The notes: generated from the sequence alone by a model not told the origin. Shown: positions 29,368 through 39,108, counted from the first letter of the stretch. The stretch is DNA of 64,000 nucleotides from Nonlabens sp. (GCA_020630715.1 JAHDIQ010000001.1:492513-556512), one strand, 5' to 3'. Numbers and translations: made by a program.

Positions 29368-31512
29368 TTAAAGATTATCTAGCTGATTATCGTTACCACC
29401 TATGGTCCAGAAGAAGCCTACAAACACAAAACGATCTGCAGCCTGAGTGATCGCTCTACGATCAAAATTCCCCATTGCGTTAGCTGTATTGCTATACTGA
29501 TAACCAAAAATGTTTTCACGTCCCAGTACATTTGAAACAGAAAAAAACAAGATTTTTTGCTGGTCGATCAGGTATGCCCAGTTGAAATCTAGACTTTGAA
29601 AAGAGCCAGTCTGATCATTTAGAAAACCTGACTGATTAGGATTTGTAAAACTTCTACCACTGGTGTAATTATAGGTCATGCCTACCTGTGATCTTAAGTC
29701 ATCTATCCAGTATTTTGTCACAACACTTAGGTTATGCTTTGCAGCAAAATTAGGCCTCGCTCTTTCTGGGAAATTACCATCCAGTCGCTGTGTATCTAAG
29801 AAGCTATAACTTACCCAATAATCTAGGTTTTTAACACTAGTTTCATCTCTCCAAAACAAGTCTAATCCAGTTGCATAACCGTTACCATCATTAGTAAATT
29901 CACTATTAAATTCTGGTCGTTGCGTATTAAAAGTGATGAGATCATCATAGGATTTATAAAAAGCCTCTGCACGCAACATGCGCTTATTTTTACGGTATAG
30001 GAAATTAAGAATGTAATGATCTGCGTTTTGTGGTGCCAGTTGAGCACTATACTGCAATATGTTATTTTGACCTTGCTGAAAGAATTGTCCGTAGGCTACA
30101 GATGTTTGCAAATGTTCACTTATAGTTACTGCTGCACTTAGCCTAGGTGATACTTTAAATTGATCGCTTAAACCATAGTAATCACCTCTTAATCCAGCTT
30201 TAAATGCTACTTTTTTAGAAAGGAACAGTTCAGCTTCTGTAAATAAACCTGAGTTTGTTGGTTGTACTTCAGTGTCAAATATTCCTGATGCAGTTGTTGC
30301 ATTCTCGCTATAGTTTACCAGAAACTGCTCTGCACCATAATTGATTTTAAAGTAGTTGTTATAGCGTTTACGCAGTTTTAATTTAGCGTGTAATCCAGTT
30401 TCACGTGCTTTTATTTGAGTATCTGCAATAGTAAATTCATTACGATCATGCGCTAGACTAATTCCCGTATCGATTTTCCAGCCGTTTCCTAAAGTTCCTT
30501 TATAATCTAGATTGCTGTAATAGTTATCATTTTGAATACCTATAAAAAAGCCATCTGACAGATTGATATCTTCTTGAATAATGCTAAAATTAGAGTGAGA
30601 ATATGCTCCATAGGCTTTAAATATTCCATCGTCTGTTTTATGACGGTACACTAATTCACCGCTTAAACTTTGAAACGGATCTTCAAACTGATTGTTTTGC
30701 GGAATGATCTCATTATATGGCGCAAGGTTTACGTAGGTGGCGTTTGCACTGATGCTGTTATCGCCCCAAATTTCTGTACGGCCAGCTCCAGCACCTACGG
30801 TCATGAATTGGAATTCTGTTTTTTCTTCTTGTGGGAAATCAGTAGTGTTTAATAATAAAACGCTGGATAATGCATCTCCATATTCTGCACTATAACCACC
30901 AGTAGAAAAGGTAATACCATCAAATAAAAATGGCGAAAACCGACCACGTGTAGGAATGTTACCAGTTACTGGTTGAAATGGACTAAAAACACGGTTTCCA
31001 TCTATAAATGTTTGCATTTCTTCACCACGACCACCGCGCACAAATAGTCTTCCATCATCAGGATTTGCCGTTGTGCCAGGTAGTGTTTGTAGTGCACCTA
31101 TTAAATCACCAGCGGCACCAGCAGTAGTTACAATATCCAGTGGTTTAAGCGTGCTCGCCTTAGAGCTATCGCCAGCTTCTAGACTACCAGCTGTTAGGAT
31201 TACAGAGTTGAGACTGTTTACGCTTTCGCGAAAGCGTATTTCCACATCTTTAAAAGTACTTACAGCACCAGTCTGAATATAATCTTCATAACCTACAAAA
31301 CTAACAATGAGCGTTACCGTACCAGACTCGCCGGTGGTAAAATTAAAGGCCCCATCAATAGCTGTGGTGGCGCCATCATAAGTTCCTTCTACATATACAT
31401 TTGCGCCCATTACGGGCTTGTTTTTTTGATCTTTTACAGTTCCTGAGATTTGTTGCTGCGAGTGGCATAAAAGGCTAACAAAACATGCGATGGATAGAAA
31501 TATACTTTTCAT
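29368..31512 (-). CDS. TonB-dependent receptor with carboxypeptidase-regulatory domain
   Basis: 714 residues. A signal peptide ending at CHSQ is followed by a carboxypeptidase-regulatory-like domain (about 22-92, with ISGTVKDQKNKPVMGANVYVEG). The plug contains LPGTTANPDDGRLFVRGGRGEE and a YSAEYGDALS segment, and the barrel ends near GFFWTIGG. It imports an unidentified substrate using TonB energy. A dispersed palindrome at the end of the regulatory domain is read as IRFRESV. It is probably transcribed with the downstream TPR gene. Confidence 0.92.
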   Translation of the reverse strand: MKSIFLSIACFVSLLCHSQQQISGTVKDQKNKPVMGANVYVEGTYDGATTAIDGAFNFTTGESGTVTLIVSFVGYEDYIQTGAVSTFKDVEIRFRESVNSLNSVILTAGSLEAGDSSKASTLKPLDIVTTAGAAGDLIGALQTLPGTTANPDDGRLFVRGGRGEEMQTFIDGNRVFSPFQPVTGNIPTRGRFSPFLFDGITFSTGGYSAEYGDALSSVLLLNTTDFPQEEKTEFQFMTVGAGAGRTEIWGDNSISANATYVNLAPYNEIIPQNNQFEDPFQSLSGELVYRHKTDDGIFKAYGAYSHSNFSIIQEDINLSDGFFIGIQNDNYYSNLDYKGTLGNGWKIDTGISLAHDRNEFTIADTQIKARETGLHAKLKLRKRYNNYFKINYGAEQFLVNYSENATTASGIFDTEVQPTNSGLFTEAELFLSKKVAFKAGLRGDYYGLSDQFKVSPRLSAAVTISEHLQTSVAYGQFFQQGQNNILQYSAQLAPQNADHYILNFLYRKNKRMLRAEAFYKSYDDLITFNTQRPEFNSEFTNDGNGYATGLDLFWRDETSVKNLDYWVSYSFLDTQRLDGNFPERARPNFAAKHNLSVVTKYWIDDLRSQVGMTYNYTSGRSFTNPNQSGFLNDQTGSFQSLDFNWAYLIDQQKILFFSVSNVLGRENIFGYQYSNTANAMGNFDRRAITQAADRFVFVGFFWTIGGNDNQLDNL
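31221..31236. repeat. dispersed palindrome copy 10 (in TonB receptor)
   Basis: Perfect CGCTTTCGCGAAAGCG, read on the minus strand as RFRES, in the linker after the regulatory domain. Confidence 0.9.
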
Positions 31513-31601
31513 AAGTCCTGGTTTGATGATACAAAAATGAACTTATGTGACTGATGAAAAAATTAGGAATTACTGAACTGTAGTTAAAATGAACTGGATT
31601 G

Positions 31602-32528
31602 TCATTTTAAATCAATATGGTAATTACTTCCAGATTCTAATTCTGTACGGTGGTTAAAATAAAAGATATGATTTTCATAAGTCGCTTCAATCAAATAATA
31701 GCTTCCTTTAAAATAGCAATTAGTAACTGCGATGGGTAGTCCATTTTTTGAAATCACTAATTGTTCTGGATAGCATAAAAGCTCATTCTGGTTATGAATC
31801 CATCCTTTCTTTATGATGTTGACATCATTAAATAATGAAGCACCGTAATGGTTTAACGGTTGATGATAAACGGCTCTGGTAGATCTATGGTCTATGATTT
31901 TACCATGGCGCATGATGATGGTTTCATCTGTAAAAGAAAGCACATCATTGCGGTCATGAGTGGCGATAAGGCACGAGATGTTTTCTTGTTTTAAATACTT
32001 AAAAATACTACGGCGCAAGTCGTTTTTTCTAAAATTATCGATATTAGAAAAAGGCTCGTCTAGTAGGAAAATTTTAGGTTGTTGTGCTAGAGCTTTTGCA
32101 ATCGCGACACGTTGTTTTTGTCCGCCGCTTAAGGTTTTTACTTTACGATCTTTAAAATCCATCATGTCTACTACTTCTAGTAGTTTTAGGATTTGGCTTG
32201 CTCTTGAGTCGTCTTGAATAGAAAGATACTCTCCTACATTTTCATAAACAGTCGTAAATGGCATAAGGTTATATTCTTGTGGTACATATTTCATCATCTC
32301 GTGTCCTGGTACTAGATGATGATCTGATCCTAATAGTTGTTTGCCGTCATAAGCAACGCTACCAGAATCCTCTTGTACTAAACCGTAAATCAAGTTGAGC
32401 AACGTACTTTTTCCACATCCACTTTCTCCTATAATGGCGATGGTAGTTCCTGAATTTAGGGTGAGATCAATTTCTTTTAAGATCTGATGATCGCCGTAGG
32501 AAAAATATACGTTTTTTAATTGCAACAT
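31602..32528 (-). CDS. ABC transporter ATP-binding protein
   Basis: 308 residues from the ATG at 32528, chosen because MLQLKNVYFSYGDHQ begins the ATPase fold. Walker A is GESGCGKST at 34-42, the signature LSGGQ at 133-137 and Walker B IFLLDEP at 153-159; a short C-terminal beta domain follows residue 230. This layout resembles PotA/FbpC-type importer ATPases, but no permease or binding protein is adjacent. A TACCTTTG element ends four bases before the ATG. Confidence 0.9.
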   Translation of the reverse strand: MLQLKNVYFSYGDHQILKEIDLTLNSGTTIAIIGESGCGKSTLLNLIYGLVQEDSGSVAYDGKQLLGSDHHLVPGHEMMKYVPQEYNLMPFTTVYENVGEYLSIQDDSRASQILKLLEVVDMMDFKDRKVKTLSGGQKQRVAIAKALAQQPKIFLLDEPFSNIDNFRKNDLRRSIFKYLKQENISCLIATHDRNDVLSFTDETIIMRHGKIIDHRSTRAVYHQPLNHYGASLFNDVNIIKKGWIHNQNELLCYPEQLVISKNGLPIAVTNCYFKGSYYLIEATYENHIFYFNHRTELESGSNYHIDLK

Positions 32529-32532
32529 GATG

Positions 32533-32540
32533 CAAAGGTA
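32533..32540 (-). promoter_or_regulatory. TAnnTTTG element immediately upstream of the ABC ATPase
   Basis: TACCTTTG, then catc, then the ATG on the minus strand. Confidence 0.5.
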
Positions 32541-32553
32541 TTTGCTAGGTATT

Positions 32554-32581
32554 AAAAAACCCATGTTGTTCACATGGGTTT
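32554..32581 (-). terminator. terminator after the prolyl oligopeptidase gene
   Basis: AACCCATGT/ACATGGGTT stem with a five-base loop and a minus-strand T run; it lies directly above the next gene's promoter element. Confidence 0.85.
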
Positions 32582-32604
32582 AGTAATCTGTTTAGGATTT
32601 AGAT

Positions 32605-34761
32605 CTACATCTTTACTCGTTCATCCACTTTAGGTAATTCTTCAAAACCCATATTGTAAAGCGTAAAACTGTACACATCTGTGAGTTCGTCAATTTGTTG
32701 AGCAGTAGATTTTCCAGCGCCATGACCAGCATCTACTGCGATACGTATTAAAGTAGGATTATCGCCTGCTTGATTCTCTTGTAAGGTTGCGGCAAACTTA
32801 AAAGAGTGCGCTGGCACCACACGATCATCATGATCACCAGTGGTTACCATGGTTGCTGGATATTCTACACCTTTTTTAATGTTGTGTAATGGTGAGTATC
32901 CTTTTAAATATTCAAACATTTCTGGACTGTCTTGTGCTGTTCCATAATCATAAGCCCAACCTGCACCAGCTGTAAACTCGTGGTAACGTAACATGTCTAA
33001 AACACCTACTGCTGGTAAAGCAACACCGGCAAGATCTGGTCGCTGGGTCATCGTAGCTCCTACTAATAATCCACCATTTGATCCACCTTGAATGGCTAGA
33101 TAATCTGTGCTGGTATAGTTATTTTCTTTAAGCCATTCTCCTGCAGCGATAAAATCGTCAAAAACGTTTTGCTTTTGCATTTTAGTTCCTGCATCATGCC
33201 ATTTTTTACCGTATTCTCCACCACCGCGTAGGTTTGCAACGGCATAAATACCACCCATTTCCATCCACGCAGCACGTGAAACACTAAATCCAGGATTTAA
33301 TGAAATATTGAAACCACCATAACCGTATAGGATCGTTGGGTTTTTCCCATCTAGTGGTAAGCCTTTCTTATGTGAGATGATCATCGGGATTTTAGTACCA
33401 TCTTTTGAAGTGTAAAACACTTGAGTACTGGTATAATCGTCACTATTAAATTTCACTTCTGGCTTGCGGTATAATTCAGAAGTTCCTTTTTCTATATCAT
33501 ATAAATAAGTACTTCCAGGTGTTACATAGTTAGTAAAACTGTAATACAGCGTTTGATCTTTTTCTTTTGCACTAAAACCGCCAGCATTTCCTATTCCAGG
33601 TAAATTCACCTCACGTACTAAACTTCCATCGTAGTTAAACTGCTTAATTTGAGAAACGGCATCTACCATATATTCTGCAAAAATGTAGCCACCACCAGTA
33701 GATGGAGAAAGTACATTTTCCTGTTCTGGTATCACATCTACCCAAGTATCTGGTGTAGGGTTTGAGAAGTCTGTGGTTACGATACGTTTATTAGGTGCGT
33801 TATAATCTGTTACCAGCCATAGTTTGCTACCTTCATTATGTAATAAATAGGTGTTAGTATCAAAATTATCTAGTACTGTTACTAGTGGTGCTTGTGGATT
33901 ATTAAGATCCTTCATAAACATTTTACCACCATTAGTAGACGTGCTAGCAGATATGGCTAGAAATCGCATATCGTCTGTAACGCCACCACCTACATAACGG
34001 TATTTTTGATCTTCTGTATCGCCAAAAATCACCTTATCTTCGCTTTGAGGCGTTCCTAATTTATGGTAGTACAATTTATGTTGGTCTGTTTTTGCACTCA
34101 ACTCACTTCCATCTGGTTTATCATAACTAGAATAGTAAAAACCGTCATTACCGTACCATGACATTCCAGAGAACTTAACGTCTACAATCGTATCTCCTAT
34201 TTGCTTCATGGATTTTGAATCTAGCACAATCACCTTGCGCCAGTCGCTTCCACCTTCTGATATTGCATAGGCAAATAATGATCCATCTTTAGTAAAGGAT
34301 GCTCCACCTAGAGATGTTGTTCCATCTTCAGAAAAACTGTTAGGATCTAGAAATACTTCGGCATCATCTATAGAACCATCGTTAGGAAATCTATAGATCA
34401 CATATTGATTTTGTAAACCATCATTTTTATAGAAATAGGTGTAATCACCTTCTATAAATGGCGAACTCACCTTTTCATAATTCCATAACTCAGTGAGTCT
34501 GTTTTTTACGCTTTCGCGAAAGCGTATTTCATCCAGATAAGAGTTAGTTACTTCATTTTGTGCAGTTACCCATTTACCAGTTTCTTCACTCATATCATCT
34601 TCCAGCCAGCGATATGGATCTGCTACTTCAACACCATGATAGGTATCTACATGTTCCATTTGGGTGGTTTCAGGATAGGTCATAGTGGTACTACTTTCTT
34701 TAGGGTTGTTACAAGAAACAACAAGCAATGCGGCTAATGCCACAGGAATAATAAATTTCAT
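32605..34761 (-). CDS. prolyl oligopeptidase family (S9) lipoprotein peptidase
   Basis: 718 residues with a lipoprotein signal ending LLVVSC (Cys17). The seven-bladed propeller (about 70-430) is followed by an alpha/beta-hydrolase with nucleophile motif GGSNGG, an Asp in GDHDDRVVP and a His in DAGHGAG, the prolyl oligopeptidase triad. It cleaves short proline-containing peptides and probably faces the periplasm. A dispersed palindrome near the N-terminus is read as IRFRESVKN. A terminator lies downstream. Confidence 0.93.
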   Translation of the reverse strand: MKFIIPVALAALLVVSCNNPKESSTTMTYPETTQMEHVDTYHGVEVADPYRWLEDDMSEETGKWVTAQNEVTNSYLDEIRFRESVKNRLTELWNYEKVSSPFIEGDYTYFYKNDGLQNQYVIYRFPNDGSIDDAEVFLDPNSFSEDGTTSLGGASFTKDGSLFAYAISEGGSDWRKVIVLDSKSMKQIGDTIVDVKFSGMSWYGNDGFYYSSYDKPDGSELSAKTDQHKLYYHKLGTPQSEDKVIFGDTEDQKYRYVGGGVTDDMRFLAISASTSTNGGKMFMKDLNNPQAPLVTVLDNFDTNTYLLHNEGSKLWLVTDYNAPNKRIVTTDFSNPTPDTWVDVIPEQENVLSPSTGGGYIFAEYMVDAVSQIKQFNYDGSLVREVNLPGIGNAGGFSAKEKDQTLYYSFTNYVTPGSTYLYDIEKGTSELYRKPEVKFNSDDYTSTQVFYTSKDGTKIPMIISHKKGLPLDGKNPTILYGYGGFNISLNPGFSVSRAAWMEMGGIYAVANLRGGGEYGKKWHDAGTKMQKQNVFDDFIAAGEWLKENNYTSTDYLAIQGGSNGGLLVGATMTQRPDLAGVALPAVGVLDMLRYHEFTAGAGWAYDYGTAQDSPEMFEYLKGYSPLHNIKKGVEYPATMVTTGDHDDRVVPAHSFKFAATLQENQAGDNPTLIRIAVDAGHGAGKSTAQQIDELTDVYSFTLYNMGFEELPKVDERVKM
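34509..34524. repeat. dispersed palindrome copy 11 (in prolyl oligopeptidase)
   Basis: Perfect CGCTTTCGCGAAAGCG with TA on both sides; read on the minus strand as RFRES. Confidence 0.9.
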
Positions 34762-34839
34762 AGAATCTATTTAAAACGGTTTGAATCCCTAAAAATCAGA
34801 TATTAAGCTCGTATTCTTACTTAAATAATTGCTAAACTC

Positions 34840-35829
34840 TTAAACTAAATCGTTCTTAATGAGGTAATCTGCGATTTGTACGGCGTTAGTTGCGGCACCT
34901 TTACGCAGGTTATCTGCAACGATCCACATATTAAGAGCGTTTGCTCTAGAGTGGTCACGACGTATGCGACCTACAAACACCTCATCTTTACCATGTGCCA
35001 TCAATGGCATAGGATATACATTCACATCTGTGTTATCCTGAACGACAACACCATCTGTTTTTGATAATAACTTACGAATGTCTTTTTCTACAAAATCGTT
35101 TTCAAATTCAATATTCACAGATTCAGAATGGCCACCGACTACGGGAATACGTACTGCGGTTGCGGTAACAGCGATGGTACGATCGTCTAAAATCTTTTGA
35201 GTTTCACGTATGAGTTTTAGTTCTTCTTTAGTGTATCCGTTTTCTTCAAAAACGTCACAATGCGGTATCGCGTTTCTATGGATGGCATAAGGATATGCCA
35301 TATCACCAGATTCACCACGATATTCATTTTCTAGTTGTTTTACCGCTTTAACACCAGTACCTGTTATGGATTGATAGGTAGAGATAATCACGCGTTTCAT
35401 GCGGTATTTTTTATGCAACGGCGCTAGTGCTAAAACTAATTGTATGGTAGAGCAATTAGGATTTGCAATGATTTTGTCATCTTTAGAAAGTTCACTTGCA
35501 TTAATCTCTGGAATGACTAATTTTTTATCTACATCCATTCTAAATGCACTAGAATTGTCAATAACAGTAGTTCCTACTGCTGCAAATTGTGGTGCAAATT
35601 CTAGACTTACAGATCCACCAGCGCTAAATAACGCAATATCTGGTTTCATATCAATAGCCTGTTTCACAGAAACCACCTTGTGTGATTTACCTTTAAATTG
35701 AATTTCAGTTCCTACAGATTTTTCTGAGGCTACTGGAATTAAGGTTGAAACGTTAATGTTGCGTTCTTCTAGTACTTGCAACATCACCTGACCTACCATA
35801 CCGGTAACGCCTACTACAGCTATTTTCAT
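34840..35829 (-). CDS. asd: aspartate-semialdehyde dehydrogenase
   Basis: 329 residues. The NADP-binding start KIAVVGVTGMVGQVML, the catalytic Cys126 in NPNCSTIQ and GGHSE are visible. It reduces aspartyl phosphate to the semialdehyde on the way to Lys/DAP, Met and Thr. A TACTTTTG promoter element lies 20 bases before the start. It is separated from mscL by a terminator. Confidence 0.96.
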   Translation of the reverse strand: MKIAVVGVTGMVGQVMLQVLEERNINVSTLIPVASEKSVGTEIQFKGKSHKVVSVKQAIDMKPDIALFSAGGSVSLEFAPQFAAVGTTVIDNSSAFRMDVDKKLVIPEINASELSKDDKIIANPNCSTIQLVLALAPLHKKYRMKRVIISTYQSITGTGVKAVKQLENEYRGESGDMAYPYAIHRNAIPHCDVFEENGYTKEELKLIRETQKILDDRTIAVTATAVRIPVVGGHSESVNIEFENDFVEKDIRKLLSKTDGVVVQDNTDVNVYPMPLMAHGKDEVFVGRIRRDHSRANALNMWIVADNLRKGAATNAVQIADYLIKNDLV

Positions 35830-35849
35830 GATGTTATTGTTTTAAGATT

Positions 35850-35857
35850 CAAAAGTA
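35850..35857 (-). promoter_or_regulatory. TAnnTTTG -7 element for asd
   Basis: TACTTTTG on the minus strand, 20 bases upstream of the ATG. Confidence 0.45.
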
Positions 35858-35904
35858 ATAACAGTTAAGTAGTGCTGGCTTTTAATTAAGTAGATTTTAA
35901 GAAT

Positions 35905-35935
35905 GAAAAAAGCCACTTCGGTTAGAAGTGGCTTT
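35905..35935 (-). terminator. terminator after mscL
   Basis: AAAGCCACTTC/GAAGTGGCTTT stem with a five-base loop and a minus-strand T run. Confidence 0.88.
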
Positions 35936-35960
35936 AGGTTTAAGTAAAAGGCTTACTTAA

Positions 35961-36368
35961 TTAGTTTTGAGCTTTAATTGCATCACGGATTTCTGCAAGA
36001 AGATCTTCTTGACTAGGTCCTGCTGGAGCTTCTTCTACAGGAGCTTTTGTTTTGTTGTATGCTTTAACAATAAGGAACATCACAAAACCGATGATGATTA
36101 AACTTATGATCGTGTTGATCCATTCTCCATAAGCAATAACTGCTGCACCAGCTTCCTGCGCTGCTGCCATAGTTTCATACTGCTTATCGCCCATAACGAT
36201 ATGAAGCTTTGAAAAGTCCATTCCACCAGCAAAGTAACCTATAAATGGCATTGCGATGTTGTTTACAAAACCAGTAATAACTGCGCCTAAAGCACCAGCC
36301 ATTATAACTGCTACTGCAAAATCAATGACATTTCCTGTCATTATAAAATCCTTAAATTCTTTTAACAT
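35961..36368 (-). CDS. mscL: large-conductance mechanosensitive channel
   Basis: 135 residues, two membrane helices (about 15-45 and 80-105) and an acidic C-terminal helix. The N-terminal FKDFIMTGNVIDFAVAVIMAGALG is the MscL signature. It opens under turgor to release solutes. A TACATTTG element with an upstream TTTG about 17 bases away gives the best-formed promoter in the window. Confidence 0.97.
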   Translation of the reverse strand: MLKEFKDFIMTGNVIDFAVAVIMAGALGAVITGFVNNIAMPFIGYFAGGMDFSKLHIVMGDKQYETMAAAQEAGAAVIAYGEWINTIISLIIIGFVMFLIVKAYNKTKAPVEEAPAGPSQEDLLAEIRDAIKAQN

Positions 36369-36398
36369 GATTGATAAATATTTTGTTTGTTATAACGG

Positions 36399-36406
36399 CA
36401 AATGTA
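36399..36406 (-). promoter_or_regulatory. TAnnTTTG -7 element for mscL
   Basis: TACATTTG on the minus strand, 30 bases before the ATG, with a TTTTTG about 17 bases further upstream as a -33 candidate. Confidence 0.6.
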
Positions 36407-36497
36407 TGTTTTGATTCCTATAACAAAAATTTTGTAAAAACTTTTCTTAAGAAAAATTTAAAACATCGACAGTAAGTATTTTTTACCGATGTAACAA

Positions 36498-37598
36498 CTA
36501 GTTAATGTAAATTCGAGGGACGCGTTTCTGAATTCCCGTTAACAATTCATAAGAAATGGTTCCAGCATGTTCTGCAAAATCACGTGCATTGTGTAATGGA
36601 TCAAAAATAATTACCTCATCACCTGCTTCACATTCTATATGTGTCACATCTACCATAAACATATCCATACAGATGATGCCTAGAGTAGGAACTGCTGTAC
36701 CGTTGATGTAAACTACGGCATTTCCATGACCGTAAATACGGTTAATACCGTCGCCATGTCCTAGTGCGATTACGGCATATCGCATTCTGTTTTTTGCGAT
36801 GAATTGCCTATTGTAACTTACGCTATCTCCAGCCTCTATCCATCGAGTTTGAGAAATAACAGATTTTAAGGTAGCTACTGGTTGTAGTTCTTTGTCAAAT
36901 TTTAAGTCGTTCCCGTAACCATATAAACCTATACCACTGCGCACCATATTAAAATGAGCACTAGGATAATTTAAAATTCCGCTGGTATTAGATTCATGTG
37001 TGATGAAATCGTAAGTTAATGCTGTTTTTAGTTTGCGCTTTATTTCAATAAAACTGTCTATTTGATTTTGAGTAAACGAGTCTTCACTTAAATCTTCACT
37101 TGCTGCTAGATGCGATTGTAAACCGCGCACTTTCACAGATGGATTTTCCTGTACTTTTTTAATGACTTTTTCTAAATCTTTGGGATCTATTCCTATACGG
37201 TTTAATCCAGTGTTGAATTCTAAATGAATCGGGTAGGATTGTTGTTTTTTTGCTTTCGCGAAAGCGATAAAAGCATCCAGCATTTCCACACTATAAATCA
37301 CCGGTTCTAGACATCGATCTATACAAATAGGTAACATGTGTTGTTGCGCATGAAGTACTAAAATAGGTGTAACAATACCGTGATCGCGTAATTCAGTTGC
37401 CTCATCCACATAAGCAGTAGCAAAATAATCTGCGCCTAATTCTTGAAGTTTTTGAGCAATAGGAATGCTACCATGACCGTAAGCATTTGCCTTAACAACG
37501 GCCATGAATAAGGTTTCTGGAGCTAGTTTACTTTTTAAATAATGAAAGTTATGCGCTAGCGCCTTAAGATTGACCTCTAATCTGGTGCCTTTATGCAT
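36498..37598 (-). CDS. alr: alanine racemase
   Basis: 366 residues. The PLP lysine is Lys36 in VVKANAYGHG, and the RSGIGLYGYG and DSVSYNRQF regions carry further conserved residues. It makes D-alanine for peptidoglycan. Its ATG shares one base with the tdk stop (TAATG), so the two are translationally coupled. A dispersed palindrome in an Ala/Lys-rich helix is read as AFAKA. Confidence 0.96.
   Translation of the reverse strand: MHKGTRLEVNLKALAHNFHYLKSKLAPETLFMAVVKANAYGHGSIPIAQKLQELGADYFATAYVDEATELRDHGIVTPILVLHAQQHMLPICIDRCLEPVIYSVEMLDAFIAFAKAKKQQSYPIHLEFNTGLNRIGIDPKDLEKVIKKVQENPSVKVRGLQSHLAASEDLSEDSFTQNQIDSFIEIKRKLKTALTYDFITHESNTSGILNYPSAHFNMVRSGIGLYGYGNDLKFDKELQPVATLKSVISQTRWIEAGDSVSYNRQFIAKNRMRYAVIALGHGDGINRIYGHGNAVVYINGTAVPTLGIICMDMFMVDVTHIECEAGDEVIIFDPLHNARDFAEHAGTISYELLTGIQKRVPRIYIN
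37252..37265. repeat. dispersed palindrome copy 12 (in alr)
   Basis: 14-bp core GCTTTCGCGAAAGC with T in place of the first C; read as AFAKA. Confidence 0.85.
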
Positions 37599-38236
37599 TA
37601 GGATTTTGCTTTATCATTGATTTCTTGAGCGTCATCTACTTGCATGGCTTTAACCCTTTGATCTAGCATTGCTTTATAGAAAGCACCGCGACTTAATGGC
37701 TCATACTCTTGTTGTTCACCTAACATCACTACGTTTTCATTATTAGTTTTACGATAGCTGTATTGTGCAAGATTGCCTGTGCGTGTGCATACGGCGTGAA
37801 CTTTCGTAACATACTCTGCAGTTGCCATAAGTGCAGGCATCGGGCCGAATGGATTTCCTTTAAAATCCATATCTAATCCGGCAACGATCACACGTATACC
37901 ACGATTTGCTAGATCATTACATACGGCCACGATCTCATCATCAAAGAATTGTGCCTCATCTATTCCTACTACTTCACAATCATTTGCTAGTAAGGGAATA
38001 TTTGCAGCTGCTGGTACTGGTGTGCTAGGAATTTCATTAGCATCATGAGAAACTACCATTTCTTCATCATACCTAACGTCTATAGCTGGTTTGAAAATTT
38101 CAACCTTTTGTTGTGCAAATTGAGCTCTTTTTAAGCGTCGTATCAATTCCTCTGTCTTTCCAGAAAACATGGATCCACAAATGACTTCTATCCAGCCAAA
38201 TTGCTCTTTATGATTTACGGTGTTTTCTAGAAACAT
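37598..38236 (-). CDS. tdk: thymidine kinase, type II
   Basis: 212 residues with P-loop GSMFSGKT at 21-28, IDEAQFF and [16 protein letters not shown]. It phosphorylates thymidine in salvage. The zinc ribbon is degenerate: only one Cys remains (AVCTRTG) where CxxC is usual, and the second CxxC is replaced in [11 protein letters not shown]. It is the first gene of a tdk-alr operon and divergent from the 38329 gene. Confidence 0.95.
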   Translation of the reverse strand: MFLENTVNHKEQFGWIEVICGSMFSGKTEELIRRLKRAQFAQQKVEIFKPAIDVRYDEEMVVSHDANEIPSTPVPAAANIPLLANDCEVVGIDEAQFFDDEIVAVCNDLANRGIRVIVAGLDMDFKGNPFGPMPALMATAEYVTKVHAVCTRTGNLAQYSYRKTNNENVVMLGEQQEYEPLSRGAFYKAMLDQRVKAMQVDDAQEINDKAKS

Positions 38237-38328
38237 TTTGTACTTTACAGGCGTTAAAAAATGAGATGCTCAATATCGAGAATGAGTCTCAAAAATACAA
38301 TAAATCAACGGGCATATTTATACCAGTT

Positions 38329-39108
38329 ATGAAAAAGAAACTTGCTGCAGATCTTACGAGCCTAGCACATCGTATTCTTCAAATGAAGAATAAAGAAGAT
38401 ATTACAGAATTACATTCACTTTCTAAAGAAGTGTATGAAAAATTAACCGTACTTGCTTTTACAGAAAAGCATTTTGGAGACACGCAACCTACTGCCGGAT
38501 CTAAAGAAATAGAAGAAAAACTGGCAGAAAGTGTAGAACAAGTTGAGGAAGAAACTGCTACTACTGCTACAGAAATAGAACAGGTCATAGAAACTGCAAA
38601 AACCAGTGCAGATGATGCTTTTTCTAATCCTAATTTAAGTGATCTATTTGTTCCAGCAGATGAGGATGAACGTGAAGAAATGGATTTACCAGGAATTGCG
38701 ACCATTCATAAAATGGTAGATGAATTCCCTGAGGAAGAAATTAAACTTCCAGAACCACCACAGCGATATGAAAAAAATGACCTTGAAGATGTCACCGCAG
38801 ATTTTCAAGAGCTACCAGAATTTGAACGTAAAGTAAATAATCAACAAGAAAAACAACTCTCTTTAAATGATCGTTTGAAATCAAGTATTAAAATAGGAAT
38901 GAATGATCGCCTAGGCTTTATAAAACACCTATTTAATGGCAGTGATCAGGATTACAATCGTGTATTATCTCAATTAAATACCATGGAAGATAAAGCCGCT
39001 GCACAAGATTTTATTGAACAGATGGTGAAACCAGATTATAATAACTGGTCTGGAAAAGAATCTTACGAGGAACGTTTTAAGGAAGTAATCGCAACACGAT
39101 TTGAATAA
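38329..39108 (+). CDS. acidic conserved protein of unknown function
   Basis: 259 residues if the start is the ATG at 38329 (MKKKLAADLTSLAHRILQMK); an upstream ATG at 38266 would add 21 residues that do not look conserved. The N-terminal helix is followed by a long acidic, low-complexity middle (Glu/Thr/Ala, then EDEREEMDLPG) and a compact C-terminal region (LNDRLKSSIKIGMNDRLGFIKHLF) with many aromatic and basic residues. No named family is recognised. The gene overlaps the following DoxX-like gene by eight bases. Confidence 0.75.
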   Translation: MKKKLAADLTSLAHRILQMKNKEDITELHSLSKEVYEKLTVLAFTEKHFGDTQPTAGSKEIEEKLAESVEQVEEETATTATEIEQVIETAKTSADDAFSNPNLSDLFVPADEDEREEMDLPGIATIHKMVDEFPEEEIKLPEPPQRYEKNDLEDVTADFQELPEFERKVNNQQEKQLSLNDRLKSSIKIGMNDRLGFIKHLFNGSDQDYNRVLSQLNTMEDKAAAQDFIEQMVKPDYNNWSGKESYEERFKEVIATRFE

